Positions 8,841 to 17,317 of a DNA stretch of 64,000 nt are shown in pieces. Under the pieces are notes generated by a model that did not search any database, was not told where the DNA came from, and saw nothing but the letters and a program-made list of their open reading frames with translations. How positions within the stretch are numbered: position 1 is the stretch's first letter; each line of letters begins with the position of its first letter. The DNA comes from UBA1161 sp002311745 (GTDB lineage: Bacteria; Planctomycetota; Phycisphaerae; Tepidisphaerales; Tepidisphaeraceae): NCBI GenBank assembly GCA_050018415.1, contig JBEKAB010000011.1, positions 40,599-104,598 on the forward strand, given 5' to 3'. Position numbers and translations under genes: made by a program.

Positions 8841-9569
8841 CTAGCGGCGAAGTCCCAGTCCCAGGTAGATCACGGGCTTGAGGATACTCCACCAGCCGGA
8901 AAATGGCTTCATCTTCGTGTAGCCCAGACTTTTGGACGGATAGATCTTGGTCACGGGCACTTCCACGTGCTTATAGCCCAGGCGGATCGTCTTGAACAGG
9001 ACGTACGGCTCCAGCTCGTACTGGTTGAGCCATTCCTGCCGCCAGTTGAGGCGCGGATCGCGCAGCACCTCGACGCGGATGGCGCGGAAGCCGTTGGTGC
9101 TTTCGGTCACCCATTTGCGGGCGGCGATGGAAAAGAGCAGGGGATGGAGCCGCGTGGCCGCGCGGCGATACAGGGGCATGCCACCGTGCTGGCCGCCGGC
9201 CATGTGCCGTGATCCCTGCACGAAATCCGCCCCAGCGGCGGCGATGGGCTCCAGGAGACGCGGGATTTGGGTTGGATCATCCTTGTTGTTTCCGGCCATG
9301 ATCACGATCACGTCGTAGTGTTGGTCGATGGCGTATTGGAAAGCGCGCTTCATCATCGCGCCGATGCCGACGTTGACGGGGCTGGTGAGGATCTTGACGT
9401 TCAGCGATCGAATGGCGTCGATGGACCCGTCGGTCGAGCCATCGTCCATGACCAGCACGTCGTGATTCGTGGCGGCGAGAATGCGCTGAGTCGTCGTCTT
9501 GATTTTTTCGCCCTCGTTGAAAGCGAAGGTGGCGACAAGGATTCTGAGCGCGGACGTGGCCTGGGTCAT
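8841..9569 (-). CDS. Family 2 glycosyltransferase, dolichyl-phosphate-mannose synthase-like
   Basis: 242 residues from ATG 9569, with GT-A fold motifs: the N-terminal LVATFAFNEGEKI, then VMDDGSTDGS (metal/nucleotide binding) and a VIVIMAGNNKDDP segment at the position of the DXD-type motif. There are no obvious C-terminal membrane helices, so it resembles single-domain DPM1-like enzymes that load a sugar onto a polyprenyl phosphate. The two GT-C proteins downstream would use such a donor, which makes a coherent pathway. The start codon overlaps the acetyltransferase stop (ATGA). Confidence 0.85.
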   Translation of the reverse strand: MTQATSALRILVATFAFNEGEKIKTTTQRILAATNHDVLVMDDGSTDGSIDAIRSLNVKILTSPVNVGIGAMMKRAFQYAIDQHYDVIVIMAGNNKDDPTQIPRLLEPIAAAGADFVQGSRHMAGGQHGGMPLYRRAATRLHPLLFSIAARKWVTESTNGFRAIRVEVLRDPRLNWRQEWLNQYELEPYVLFKTIRLGYKHVEVPVTKIYPSKSLGYTKMKPFSGWWSILKPVIYLGLGLRR

Positions 9570-10309
9570 GTGCGTTGGCCGCCGGGAATTCCGGGCACGC
9601 CGGGCCGGCGGCCTTGGGCTTCGGCTTGGCGGCGGATCTGCTCGCGGAGCTGCTCTTCCGCCTGCATGTCCTGGTGCTCGCGAGCTTTGACGTCCTGGCC
9701 GTCGACGTAGGGTTGGGTCAGGTCGAAGGGGCAATTCAGCTCGTTCACGTCGCGCAGGCGGCGCGCCGGGTTGCCGGCCACGACGGCAAACGGCGGCACA
9801 TCGCGGGTGACGACGCTGCCGGCGCCGACCAAGGCGCTTTGGCCGATGATGATGTGCGGCAGGAGGGTCACGTTGACGCCGATGCGGCATCCCTTCTTGA
9901 GCGTCGGGCCGCGCATGCACAAGGCGCAGATGGGGTGCGGATCGTTGGCCACCGACACGCCGGGAGCGATGAACACCTCATCCTCAATGGTGGTGAACTG
10001 GGCGATGTAGCAGTTGCTGTGGATCTTGACGTTGTTGCCGATGACGCAGCCGTAGTCGATGACCGTGTTGTTCCAGACACAGAAGTGGTCGCCGATGCGG
10101 TTTTCCTCGCGGATGACGACGTTGTGCCCGGTTTCCAGGTGATGGCCGATGGTGGTGTTGGCGTAGATGACGCTGTGGGAGCGGATGCGGGCGTGATCGC
10201 CCAGGCGCAGGGGCTCGAAGGGGATCTTCCGTCCGGTGCGGTAGCCGAGGATGACGCCCGGATCGCTCAGGCAATCGGCGCCGAGGATGGTGGCGTTGTC
10301 GGAGGTCAT
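9566..10309 (-). CDS. Hexapeptide-repeat sugar N-acetyltransferase
   Basis: 247 residues from ATG 10309. It contains repeated hexapeptides of a left-handed beta helix (for example RIGDHFCVWNNTVIDYG and GCRIGVNVTLLPHIIIGQ) and the SALVGAGSVVTRDVPP end typical of acetyl-CoA-dependent sugar acetyltransferases. The tail after about residue 200 is charged and likely helical. It is inferred to acetylate the amino group installed by the DegT enzyme (WbpD/WlbB-like). It overlaps both neighbours by four bases, so the cluster is translationally coupled. Confidence 0.85.
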   Translation of the reverse strand: MTSDNATILGADCLSDPGVILGYRTGRKIPFEPLRLGDHARIRSHSVIYANTTIGHHLETGHNVVIREENRIGDHFCVWNNTVIDYGCVIGNNVKIHSNCYIAQFTTIEDEVFIAPGVSVANDPHPICALCMRGPTLKKGCRIGVNVTLLPHIIIGQSALVGAGSVVTRDVPPFAVVAGNPARRLRDVNELNCPFDLTQPYVDGQDVKAREHQDMQAEEQLREQIRRQAEAQGRRPGVPGIPGGQRT

Positions 10310-11334
10310 GATGACCCTTCCACTTCGACCGGTGCGCCCTGACGGGCCAGGGAGCGATCGATGGCGCTCATCACGCGTACGACGTCCAGGCCGTTGCGGC
10401 CGTCGGACAGCGGGCGTTTGCCGTTGGCCACGCAATCCAGAAAGTGCGCGGCCAGGTTTTTCAGCGGCTCACTGGGCGGAACATGCGGGCTGATGATGTC
10501 GCCGTCGTGCACGATCAAACGGAATTCGCCGAAGGTGTCGGCCTCCATCGTGGCGGACAATCCCTTTTCGTAAATCCGCACGCGTTCGACGTTGTTCAGG
10601 TCGTCGAAGACGATGCGCCGGCGGCTGCCGACCACCACCACCTCGCGCACCTTGTTGGGATCGACCCAGCTGGCGTGGATGTTGGCGATGACGTTGTGGG
10701 CGTAGCGCAGGGTGACGAAGCCGACGTCCTGCTTTTCCTTGCCCAGCACGGGCGAGGCGACGGCGCTGACGGAGGTGGGCACCGAATCGAGCAGGAAGTT
10801 GAAGATCGCCACGTCGTGCGTGCCCAAGTCCCACAGGCAGTTCACGTCGCTGCGCACGGGGCCCATGTTGGTGCGCGTGGCGTGCAGGTAGTACAACTGC
10901 CCGAAATCCGCCTCGCCCATGAGCTGCTTGATCTTGAGGATGCCGGAGTTGTACAGGAAGGTGTGGCCGACCATCAGCACGAGCTGCGTCTGCTGGGCCT
11001 GCTGGATGAGCGTCAGGGCATCGGCGACGGAGGTGGTGATCGGTTTTTCGACCAGCACGTGCTTGCCGGCGGCAAGGCACTGCGCCGTGACCTCGTGATG
11101 CGACCCAGCGGGCGTGGCCACCACCACCGCATCCACCCATCGGCTGGTCAGCACTTCGGACAGTTGCTTGGTGGTGCTGATCAGTGGGAAACGCTCGCGC
11201 ACCGTTCGCAGGCGGTCTTCGGACAGATCGCACGCCAAGCAGACTTTCGCATCGGGCAGCTCGCTCAAGACGCGCAGATAATTGACGCCCCAATAACCGC
11301 ATCCGACGATGGCGATGTTCACAACGCGAGCCAT
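10306..11334 (-). CDS. Gfo/Idh/MocA family sugar-nucleotide dehydrogenase, WbpB/WlbA-like
   Basis: 342 residues. The N-terminal NAD-binding fold starts IAIVGCGYWGVNYLR; VLVEKPITTS is the conserved EKP motif, and LWDLGTHDVAIF carries the usual catalytic-region His. With the acetyltransferase and aminotransferase this matches the set that converts UDP-GlcNAcA to a 2,3-diacetamido sugar. No WbpA-like 6-dehydrogenase is in the window, so that assignment is inference. It is the first gene of the sugar operon, 59 bases after folE, which may share the transcript. Confidence 0.82.
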   Translation of the reverse strand: MARVVNIAIVGCGYWGVNYLRVLSELPDAKVCLACDLSEDRLRTVRERFPLISTTKQLSEVLTSRWVDAVVVATPAGSHHEVTAQCLAAGKHVLVEKPITTSVADALTLIQQAQQTQLVLMVGHTFLYNSGILKIKQLMGEADFGQLYYLHATRTNMGPVRSDVNCLWDLGTHDVAIFNFLLDSVPTSVSAVASPVLGKEKQDVGFVTLRYAHNVIANIHASWVDPNKVREVVVVGSRRRIVFDDLNNVERVRIYEKGLSATMEADTFGEFRLIVHDGDIISPHVPPSEPLKNLAAHFLDCVANGKRPLSDGRNGLDVVRVMSAIDRSLARQGAPVEVEGSS

Positions 11335-11393
11335 GATGCAGGAAAGTTACCGGCAAGGGGCGGGCGACGCAAAGCCGAGCCGCGGCATCCGGC

Positions 11394-12059
11394 TCACAGC
11401 TTGGAGATGGGATGGGCGGCGATCAGGGCCAGGACTTCCGCCCGGCTGGAGGGGTTTTTCTTGAAGACGCCGCGCAGGGCGCTGGTGACCATCACGCTGC
11501 CGGGCTTTTTGGCGCCGCGGATGGTCATGCAGGTGTGGACCGCCTCGATCACGCAGGCCGCGCCCAGAGGCGCCAACTCCTCCCACAGGGCATCGGCGAT
11601 CTGCATGGTGAGCCGCTCCTGCACCTGCGGCCGGCGAGCAAAACCTTCCACCATGCGGGCCAGTTTGCTCAAGCCCACGACCTTTCCGTCCGGCAAATAG
11701 GCCAGGTGCACGTGCCCGGTGAACGGCAACAAGTGGTGCTCGCACAACGAGTGAAATTCAATGTCGCGCAGCAGAACCACTTCGTCATAGCGCTCCTGGA
11801 AGACCGTCCGCAAATGCCGGCGGGGATCCTCGTTCAATCCGGCCATCAGTTCGGCGTAGGAGCGGGCGACGCGATGGGGCGTCTTGCACAGACCCTCGCG
11901 ATTGGGGTCTTCGCCGACGGCCAGGAGGATTTCGCGCACGGCATGCTCGATGCGGGGCAAATCGATCGGGTGAACCGGCGCTGGACGGACCGCCGGCTGG
12001 CCGTTTCCGCCGCCCTGGGAAACTTCGCCACCTGGAACCAAACTGCGCGTTGCGGACAT
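11394..12059 (-). CDS. folE: GTP cyclohydrolase I
   Basis: 221 residues from ATG 12059, which has a GGAGGA site upstream. It converts GTP to dihydroneopterin triphosphate, the first step to folate. Zinc ligands are visible in SLCEHHLLPF and HTCMTIRGAKKPGS; the substrate loop GLSKLARMVEGFARRPQVQ is intact. A ~30-residue Pro/Gly-rich extension precedes the catalytic core. Upstream, 12060-12199 holds divergent control sequence shared with the HMA gene. Confidence 0.96.
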   Translation of the reverse strand: MSATRSLVPGGEVSQGGGNGQPAVRPAPVHPIDLPRIEHAVREILLAVGEDPNREGLCKTPHRVARSYAELMAGLNEDPRRHLRTVFQERYDEVVLLRDIEFHSLCEHHLLPFTGHVHLAYLPDGKVVGLSKLARMVEGFARRPQVQERLTMQIADALWEELAPLGAACVIEAVHTCMTIRGAKKPGSVMVTSALRGVFKKNPSSRAEVLALIAAHPISKL

Positions 12060-12199
12060 GTCGGCTCCTCCCGAGGTCAAAATCTCGGTGAATGCGACCA
12101 AATTATAGCCCCGGCGATGCCTCAAAAAACAGCCTTGTTAATTGGCCGTCCAGCGCCTAATCTAAAAAAGCCCTGCAAGGTAAGGGACAGGAGTGCATT

Positions 12200-12484
12200 A
12201 TGGCACAAGACGTTACTCACGATCAGCTTGCCGTTATCCGGATTGAAGGGATGCATTGCCATAAATGCGAGGAGTCGATTCGCAAATCGCTGGCGGCCCA
12301 GACTGGCGTGCACGAAGTGGAAGTGGATTTCAATACCGGCCAGGCATCGGTGCTATTCGATCCGCGGGTGCTTCCCCTAAGCCGGTTGATGGAGTCTGTG
12401 AAACAGGCGGGGTATCGGGCGACGGGGTTCACCCTGGGGGACAAAGACCTGCGATCCGCGGGGGACCAGGCGCCCATTCACTGA
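12200..12484 (+). CDS. Heavy-metal-associated (HMA) domain protein, CopZ-like
   Basis: 94 residues. A ferredoxin-like HMA fold is shown by the IEGMHCHKCEESI motif (Cys pair in GMHCHKC) followed by VEVDFNTGQASVLFDP. It probably binds Cu(I) or another soft metal as a soluble chaperone. The tail after residue 75 is not part of the domain. The ribosome binding site is the CAGGAG about eight bases before the ATG. No P-type ATPase is adjacent, so the partner is unknown. It overlaps the converging small gene by seven bases. Confidence 0.85.
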   Translation: MAQDVTHDQLAVIRIEGMHCHKCEESIRKSLAAQTGVHEVEVDFNTGQASVLFDPRVLPLSRLMESVKQAGYRATGFTLGDKDLRSAGDQAPIH

Positions 12485-12765
12485 ACTTTTCCGGAAATTG
12501 GCGATTCTTCCGTCGGCGCCGACGTCGAACGTGCCGGCCGCGTGGCCGCCGTGAGTTCTTGCCGCAACCGGCTGATTTCCTGGCTGCGCTCTTGCAGCAG
12601 CTTCTGGAGCAGGGCGATCTGGGCATCGCGCATATCCGGCGGCGCGGGGCGGGCGATGGGGCCCAGGCGCCAGATGGCCGCCAGCGTAACGGCCACCGCC
12701 AGCAGCGCGGTGATGGCCGCAGGCAGAATGATCTGATCCCAATTGCCGGCGGTCTTGCGCATCAT
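12478..12765 (-). CDS. Small membrane-anchored coiled-coil protein of unknown function
   Basis: 95 residues from ATG 12765 (12762 is equally possible). One membrane helix (about residues 12-32, LPAAITALLAVAVTLAAIW), then a heptad-patterned charged helix (LLQKLLQERSQEISRLRQEL) and a disordered Thr/Ser/Pro tail. It follows the next membrane protein by ten bases and is probably cotranscribed with it. I do not recognise the family. Confidence 0.55.
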   Translation of the reverse strand: MMRKTAGNWDQIILPAAITALLAVAVTLAAIWRLGPIARPAPPDMRDAQIALLQKLLQERSQEISRLRQELTAATRPARSTSAPTEESPISGKVQ

Positions 12766-12775
12766 GGGCGGCGGT

Positions 12776-13453
12776 TCATTGCACGGTCTGCGGCGAAGCC
12801 AATCGCGGCACAAGCTGAGCGGCCAAGTCGATCATCCGGGAGAATTCGATTTCGTCGAACGGGCGCATGGTGAAGTCTAGAAGGAGGTAGCGCTCGTGCA
12901 GGAGCAAGCCGACGTCCTGCGGAAGCAGGGCGGTGGCGGAGGATTGCGCCAGCGCCGCGGCGGCGGGCGGGGCCAGGCCGAAGATCATGAACCGCTTGGT
13001 CGAGGCCAACGAGGGAAAGCTCGAGAGGGAATAGAGGTCGATCAAACTGCGCGTGCAAGCGGCCGGACGCAGGCCGGTCGGCGCCCAGCGTCCGCTCAGC
13101 GGGCACAGCAGCACGTGCCAGGCGGCGTTTTGCTTCGCCGCAGTCGCAGCGCCGGAGCCGTCGGCGCGCACCTGGGCGATGGCGACGGCTTGGCCGTGCA
13201 GCAGCAGCTCGATCCTGGGCGACAGCGCTGCCAGCGGGGGAAGGATGGCGGCGGCATCGTGCCTGGCCGGATCGGCCAGGCGCAGGCCGTGCGTGCGGGC
13301 CCACCGGCTTAGGGCGGTCTGGCGGCGAAGGCTGGTCTGATGTCTCACCAGGGTCACGAAAACCCAGACGCTGGCGGCCAGGATCGCTGTCAGCGTGATC
13401 AGCACCGCGGGCGAAGCTCGAAGGCTGCCGGTGGCGGCCAAGCAATGGAACAT
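12776..13453 (-). CDS. Unrecognised single-pass membrane protein
   Basis: 225 residues from ATG 13453 (MFHCLAATGS). A membrane helix at about residues 14-36 is followed by a soluble Ala/Leu-rich domain ending in FDEIEFSRMIDLAAQLVP. An upstream in-frame ATG at 13579 would overlap the divergent gene and gives Cys/Arg-rich non-protein-like sequence, so I reject it. It pairs with the small coiled-coil gene downstream. No functional motif is seen. Confidence 0.55.
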   Translation of the reverse strand: MFHCLAATGSLRASPAVLITLTAILAASVWVFVTLVRHQTSLRRQTALSRWARTHGLRLADPARHDAAAILPPLAALSPRIELLLHGQAVAIAQVRADGSGAATAAKQNAAWHVLLCPLSGRWAPTGLRPAACTRSLIDLYSLSSFPSLASTKRFMIFGLAPPAAAALAQSSATALLPQDVGLLLHERYLLLDFTMRPFDEIEFSRMIDLAAQLVPRLASPQTVQ

Positions 13454-13577
13454 GGGAGATTCATTGTAATGAGCACCGATAATTTCCGCAGCGGCGCAGG
13501 AGAAACGCCACCGGCAGGGACGGATAAATAGGCGGCAAGCGTTGTGCCGATAGTCTGCCAAAGCATCCCCAGGTGTC

Positions 13578-13988
13578 ATGGTTGATTATGCGTCGATCGT
13601 CCAAAAGGTGAAGCAGCGCTACGGCGTGCGGGTGCGGCGCTGGCGAAGCAGCATGAGCGGCAAGGCATGGTACGTGGTTGGCCCCGGCGGACGCGTGACC
13701 AATTGGATCGAATCGCCCAGGCCCAAGACGCCCATCAGCCTGGCGCTTTTTTTGCACGAGGTGGGGCATCACGTCATCGGCTTCGGTGCATACCGGCGGC
13801 GCTGCGAGGAGGAATTTGTCGTCTGGATGTGGGCGCTGAATGAAATGTGGCGCTACGGGGTGGAGCCGGACGAGAAAGTGAATCGCCGGGTGGAGCTGTC
13901 CATGCGCTACGCGGTGGGCAAGGCGCTTCGGCGGGGGATCAAGACGCTGCCGCAATCGCTCATGCCATTCGCGCCCCAGGCGGCATAA
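13578..13988 (+). CDS. Small protein with HEVGHH zinc-metalloprotease-like motif
   Basis: 136 residues. LALFLHEVGHHVIGFG contains HExxH, the zinc-binding/catalytic motif of gluzincin-type peptidases, followed by a conserved-looking EEEFVVWMWALNEMWRYG helix whose Glu residues could give the third ligand. No signal peptide is seen, so it is probably cytoplasmic. It is the size of ImmA/IrrE-like domain proteins but lacks a clear match. The gene starts 124 bases from the divergent membrane protein and converges on the sigma factor. Confidence 0.65.
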   Translation: MVDYASIVQKVKQRYGVRVRRWRSSMSGKAWYVVGPGGRVTNWIESPRPKTPISLALFLHEVGHHVIGFGAYRRRCEEEFVVWMWALNEMWRYGVEPDEKVNRRVELSMRYAVGKALRRGIKTLPQSLMPFAPQAA

Positions 13989-14020
13989 AAAAAACCGCGC
14001 CCCGACGCGTCGGGACGCGG
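13987..14020 (-). terminator. Intrinsic terminator of the sigma factor gene
   Basis: On the minus strand a stem of about 13 base pairs (CCGCGTCCCGACG against its complement) is followed by eight T's. It lies just beyond the sigma gene stop at 14038. On the plus strand it also directly follows the HEVGHH gene, but without a T-tract. Confidence 0.8.
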
Positions 14021-14037
14021 CTACAAAACGGCTGTTC

Positions 14038-15036
14038 TTAGGATGGGATCGGCGCCGGTTCTTCGGCGGGGCGCTCGGCCGCGGCCGTGCGAACCTCGTC
14101 TTCGCTGTGCGGGTGCACGCGCAGAACGCCGTCCTCCATGACCGTGCGGATCTTCATCAGCGCCTTGTTCTGGATCTGCCGCACGCGTTCCTTGGTCACG
14201 CCGATGATCTTGCCGACCTCTTCCAGGGTGAGGGGCGATTCCTCGGCCTGCTGCCAGTTGAAGCGCCGGCGGATCACCGTCTGCTCGACGTTGGACAGAT
14301 CGGCCAGGTTGCGGTCGACGATCGCCTTCAATTCGTCGATGCAATCATCCTCGATCTGATCGCGCCGCCGGTCGGCCCAATCGCTCTGTTCCATGTCCGG
14401 CTCGAACTCCACGGGGAAGCGCGTGCGATGCTTGGCGGACTTCATGGCCGCTCGGCTGAAGGCCTTGAGAATGGCGCGGCAGGCGTAGGTGCTGAACTTG
14501 AAGCCGCGGTCGATCGAAAACTTGTCCACCGCCCGCAACAGGGCCATGTTGCCTTCGCTGACGATCTCGGCGAAATCCACGTCGCCCAGGCGCGTGCGCT
14601 TGGCCATGGCCAGCACCAGCGCCAGGTTGGTGCGCACCAGGTATTCCCGGAAGTGCTCGAACCGGCGGTGCCACTGGACGAATTCCTGGGCGCGGCGCAG
14701 GATCAGTCCGTTGCGGAGAATCTGCCGCTGCAAATCGTGCAGGCGCTTCTTGGCGTAGTTGAAGCGCAGGAACATCAGGCGCTCTTCCTGGGGCTTCATG
14801 AGTTGCGGGGGACTGCCGGCGCCGTGACCGGATTCGTCCCGCGTGGGCTGATACCAACTGGTCAGGGGCAATTGGCGCTGGGCATCCTCAGTAAACAATT
14901 CCCGCTCGACGTGCTTGCGGCGGAAGAATGGACTGTCCATGTAGGCAAAGTTTTCCTCCAGCAAGCGGGACACCTGCTGCCGCAATGCCTTGGGAACGGG
15001 GGCCGCTCCACGTCTGATTTTCAGATCCACCGTCAT
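14038..15036 (-). CDS. RNA polymerase sigma-70 family factor
   Basis: 332 residues. Region 2 is clear: EIVSEGNMALLRAVDKF and FKFSTYACRAI (core binding and -10 recognition). Region 4 has LTLEEVGKIIGVTKERVRQI, a -35-binding helix-turn-helix. Region 1.1 is absent and a divergent ~130-residue N terminus replaces it, so this is not RpoD. It looks like a group 2/3 factor, probably for stationary or stress genes. The disordered tail is Glu/Ala/Pro-rich. It stands alone with its own terminator. Confidence 0.88.
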   Translation of the reverse strand: MTVDLKIRRGAAPVPKALRQQVSRLLEENFAYMDSPFFRRKHVERELFTEDAQRQLPLTSWYQPTRDESGHGAGSPPQLMKPQEERLMFLRFNYAKKRLHDLQRQILRNGLILRRAQEFVQWHRRFEHFREYLVRTNLALVLAMAKRTRLGDVDFAEIVSEGNMALLRAVDKFSIDRGFKFSTYACRAILKAFSRAAMKSAKHRTRFPVEFEPDMEQSDWADRRRDQIEDDCIDELKAIVDRNLADLSNVEQTVIRRRFNWQQAEESPLTLEEVGKIIGVTKERVRQIQNKALMKIRTVMEDGVLRVHPHSEDEVRTAAAERPAEEPAPIPS

Positions 15037-15326
15037 GGCGTCACCTCTGGCCTTCCCCGTACCTCTTTCCTAATGCAAACGGCGTTCAACTTGCAGCGCT
15101 AAAAATGTCTCCATCTGAAATCTTTACATACATACGTCGCGGCTTAGTTGCAGTTCGCTCCGTAAGTCCTGAAACAATTGAGGTTAAGCGTTTATTCCCC
15201 TGTGCTTTTTTTCACAAACAAACTGGATGTTTACAAACGCCGAACCGTCGAAAGGGGCTATAGTGGCAGCCAATTGACACAGCGGCTAATCTGGACCTGC
15301 CACTTTTGCAGGAGAATCCCAAGGCA
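15037..15326. other. Divergent control region between the sigma factor and nadD
   Basis: 290 bases, clearly more AT-rich than the surroundings, with several short T or A runs (15205-15235). It must hold promoters for both divergent genes. I could not pick one with confidence: TATAGT at about 15260 is a plausible -10, but no -35 sits at the right distance. No gene is seen. Confidence 0.4.
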
Positions 15327-15914
15327 ATGCGGCGGATTTGTCTGGGCGGCAGCTTCAATCCTGTGCACCACGGCCACCTGCTGTGCGCCCGCGCGGCAAC
15401 CGAATCGCTGGGGGCGCAGGACGTCGTGCTGGTAGTGTCGCGTATCGCCCCCCACAAGCAGCGGCAGAGCGACTTGGCTTCGGCTGCGGACCGGCTGGAA
15501 ATGTGCCGACTGGCCGTGGCAGACGCGACCGGCTTCGAGGTCGACGACCGCGAGATCCGCCGCGGCGGACCGAGCTACACGATTGACACCGTCCGCCAGC
15601 TCAAGCAAAGCGGATGGGATGAGGTGATTTGGCTGATCGGGGCCGACCTACTGGCCGGTCTGCCGACTTGGCACCAGCCGCAGGCCCTGTTGGCCGAAGC
15701 GCGAGTGATGCTCATGGCCCGGCCGGGCTGGAGCTTTGATTGGTCAAGCCTGCCGCCCGCGTTTCAGGTCTTGCGCCAGCAGACGGTGCAGGTGCCGCAG
15801 ATCGACATCAGCGCCACCGAGATTCGCCGGCGCGTCGCCGCCGGGCAACCGATCGAATACCTGACCCCGCCGGGCGTGTGCCGGTATATTCAAGACCACG
15901 GGTTGTACCGATAG
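15327..15914 (+). CDS. nadD: Nicotinate-nucleotide adenylyltransferase
   Basis: 195 residues from ATG 15327; a TTG 21 bases upstream is possible but less likely. It adenylates nicotinate mononucleotide in NAD synthesis. The nucleotidyltransferase signature GGSFNPVHHGHL is at residues 6-17, and the C-terminal IDISATEIRRR is the ISSTxIR-type motif. It lies 15 bases before waaA in the same direction. nadC, another NAD gene, is at 27.6 kb. Confidence 0.94.
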   Translation: MRRICLGGSFNPVHHGHLLCARAATESLGAQDVVLVVSRIAPHKQRQSDLASAADRLEMCRLAVADATGFEVDDREIRRGGPSYTIDTVRQLKQSGWDEVIWLIGADLLAGLPTWHQPQALLAEARVMLMARPGWSFDWSSLPPAFQVLRQQTVQVPQIDISATEIRRRVAAGQPIEYLTPPGVCRYIQDHGLYR

Positions 15915-15929
15915 CGATCCTGGCGGACG

Positions 15930-17288
15930 ATGGTGAATCATTACGACATCGCGTACGGAATCGCCGTGGGGTTGGCCTCGCCGGTTTGGCTGGCCAAGCC
16001 GTCGATGCGGCGCAAAGTGCTGCGTGCGTTCTCGCAGCGCATGGGGCGCGTGGCCGGACGCGATCTGTCCAAGCCGGCGATCATGATCCACGCGGTCAGC
16101 CTGGGCGAGATCAACGCCACGCGCTCACTGGTCGATACGCTGCGCGCCCAGCGCCCGGGATTGCATTTTGTCGTCTCGGTGACGACGGACACGGGATTTG
16201 AGCGCGGGCGGGAATTGTACGGTTCGGCGGCGGACGTGACGCTGGTGCGGTATCCCCTGGATTTTTCGGCGGCGGTGGATCGGCTTCTGGATGCGCTGCG
16301 GCCGTCGGTGGTGGTGCTGCTCGAGCTGGAAGTATGGCCGAATTTCATCCGACGCTGCGCCCGCCGCCGGCTGCCGGTGGTGCTGATCAATGGGCGGATC
16401 ACGACCGAGAGTTTTGGCAAATATCGCTGGGCCAGGCCGCTGATGGGGGGGATGTTTAGCCGGCTTCATCGCGTCTGCGTGCAGGACGCAACCTACGCCG
16501 ATCGTTTTGCCGAGCTGGGCGTGGGGCCGGATCGCATCAGCGTTACGGGCACGATGAAATTCGACACGGCGAGCGTGGCCGAGAGGATCGACGGCCAGGA
16601 TGAACTGGCCGCGGCCATGGGCCTCTCGCCGGGGCGGCAGCGCATTTGGGTGTGCGGATCGACCGGGCCGGGTGAGGAGGAGTTGATTCTGCCCATCTAC
16701 CGGCGGCTGCTGGAGCAGTTCGGCGATCTTCGGCTGGTCCTGGTTCCGCGCAAACCCGAGCGATTCGACGAGGTCGCGCATTTAATCCGCGCAGAAGGTT
16801 TCGGATTGTTGCGCCGCTCCGATACACAAAGAGAGCCGGGCGGTCCTCCGCCCGGTCCCGGTCCCGGTCCCGGCCCGGTGATCCTGGGCGACACGATGGG
16901 GGAATTGCGCAAGTTCTATGCCCTGGCGGAGGTGGTTTTCGTCGGCAGGACGCTGGTGGATTTAGGCCCGCGGCAGCACGGCAGCGACATGATCGAACCG
17001 GCGGCCCTGGGCAAGCCGGTGATCGTCGGGCCGCACACCGGCAACTTCGCCGAGGCGATGGAGCGGTTCACCCGCGCCGACGCGATGAGGGTCGTCCAGG
17101 ATGCAGCAAGCCTTGAGCAGGCTGTGCGGCGATGCCTCTCACAATCGGCCGAAGCGGCGCAGATGGCGGCACGGGCCAGGGAGGTGGTGCGGAGCGGGCA
17201 GGGAGCGACGCTGCGGCATGCGCGAATCATCCTTGACACGCTCGATTCGGTTTCGACGATAGCAGCGGCAGGCGGCGTGGCGACGTAA
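15930..17288 (+). CDS. waaA: 3-deoxy-D-manno-octulosonic acid (Kdo) transferase
   Basis: 452 residues. It transfers Kdo to lipid A precursors at the inner membrane. It shows the N-terminal AVSLGEINATRSL (catalytic Glu region) and LLELEVWPNFIRRC, the family hallmark; the C-terminal donor domain has GSDMIEPAALGKPVIVGP. About 20 residues near 300-318 are a Pro/Gly repeat with no counterpart in the family, encoded by a hairpin element and a GTCCCG run. It replaces or extends the loop before VILGDTMGELR, the conserved donor-site strand. Presence implies an LPS-like outer membrane. Confidence 0.92.
   Translation: MVNHYDIAYGIAVGLASPVWLAKPSMRRKVLRAFSQRMGRVAGRDLSKPAIMIHAVSLGEINATRSLVDTLRAQRPGLHFVVSVTTDTGFERGRELYGSAADVTLVRYPLDFSAAVDRLLDALRPSVVVLLELEVWPNFIRRCARRRLPVVLINGRITTESFGKYRWARPLMGGMFSRLHRVCVQDATYADRFAELGVGPDRISVTGTMKFDTASVAERIDGQDELAAAMGLSPGRQRIWVCGSTGPGEEELILPIYRRLLEQFGDLRLVLVPRKPERFDEVAHLIRAEGFGLLRRSDTQREPGGPPPGPGPGPGPVILGDTMGELRKFYALAEVVFVGRTLVDLGPRQHGSDMIEPAALGKPVIVGPHTGNFAEAMERFTRADAMRVVQDAASLEQAVRRCLSQSAEAAQMAARAREVVRSGQGATLRHARIILDTLDSVSTIAAAGGVAT
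16831..16877 (+). repeat. Hairpin element plus GGTCCC tandem run inside waaA
   Basis: GAGCCGGGCGG, TCCT, CCGCCCGGTC forms a hairpin and is followed by repeated GGTCCC units. It is translated in frame. A sister hairpin with the same loop and a compensatory G/C exchange in the stem lies at 48073-48097. Confidence 0.75.
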
Positions 17289-17317
17289 TCGTTTTGCCCA
17301 TCGACAGGGAGAATCAC

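Noticed and set aside
9920..10435. Upstream extensions of the GT2 and acetyltransferase genes
   Set aside because: The added sequence overlaps neighbouring genes and is Arg/Pro-rich; ATGs at 9569 and 10309 give four-base overlaps and normal family starts.
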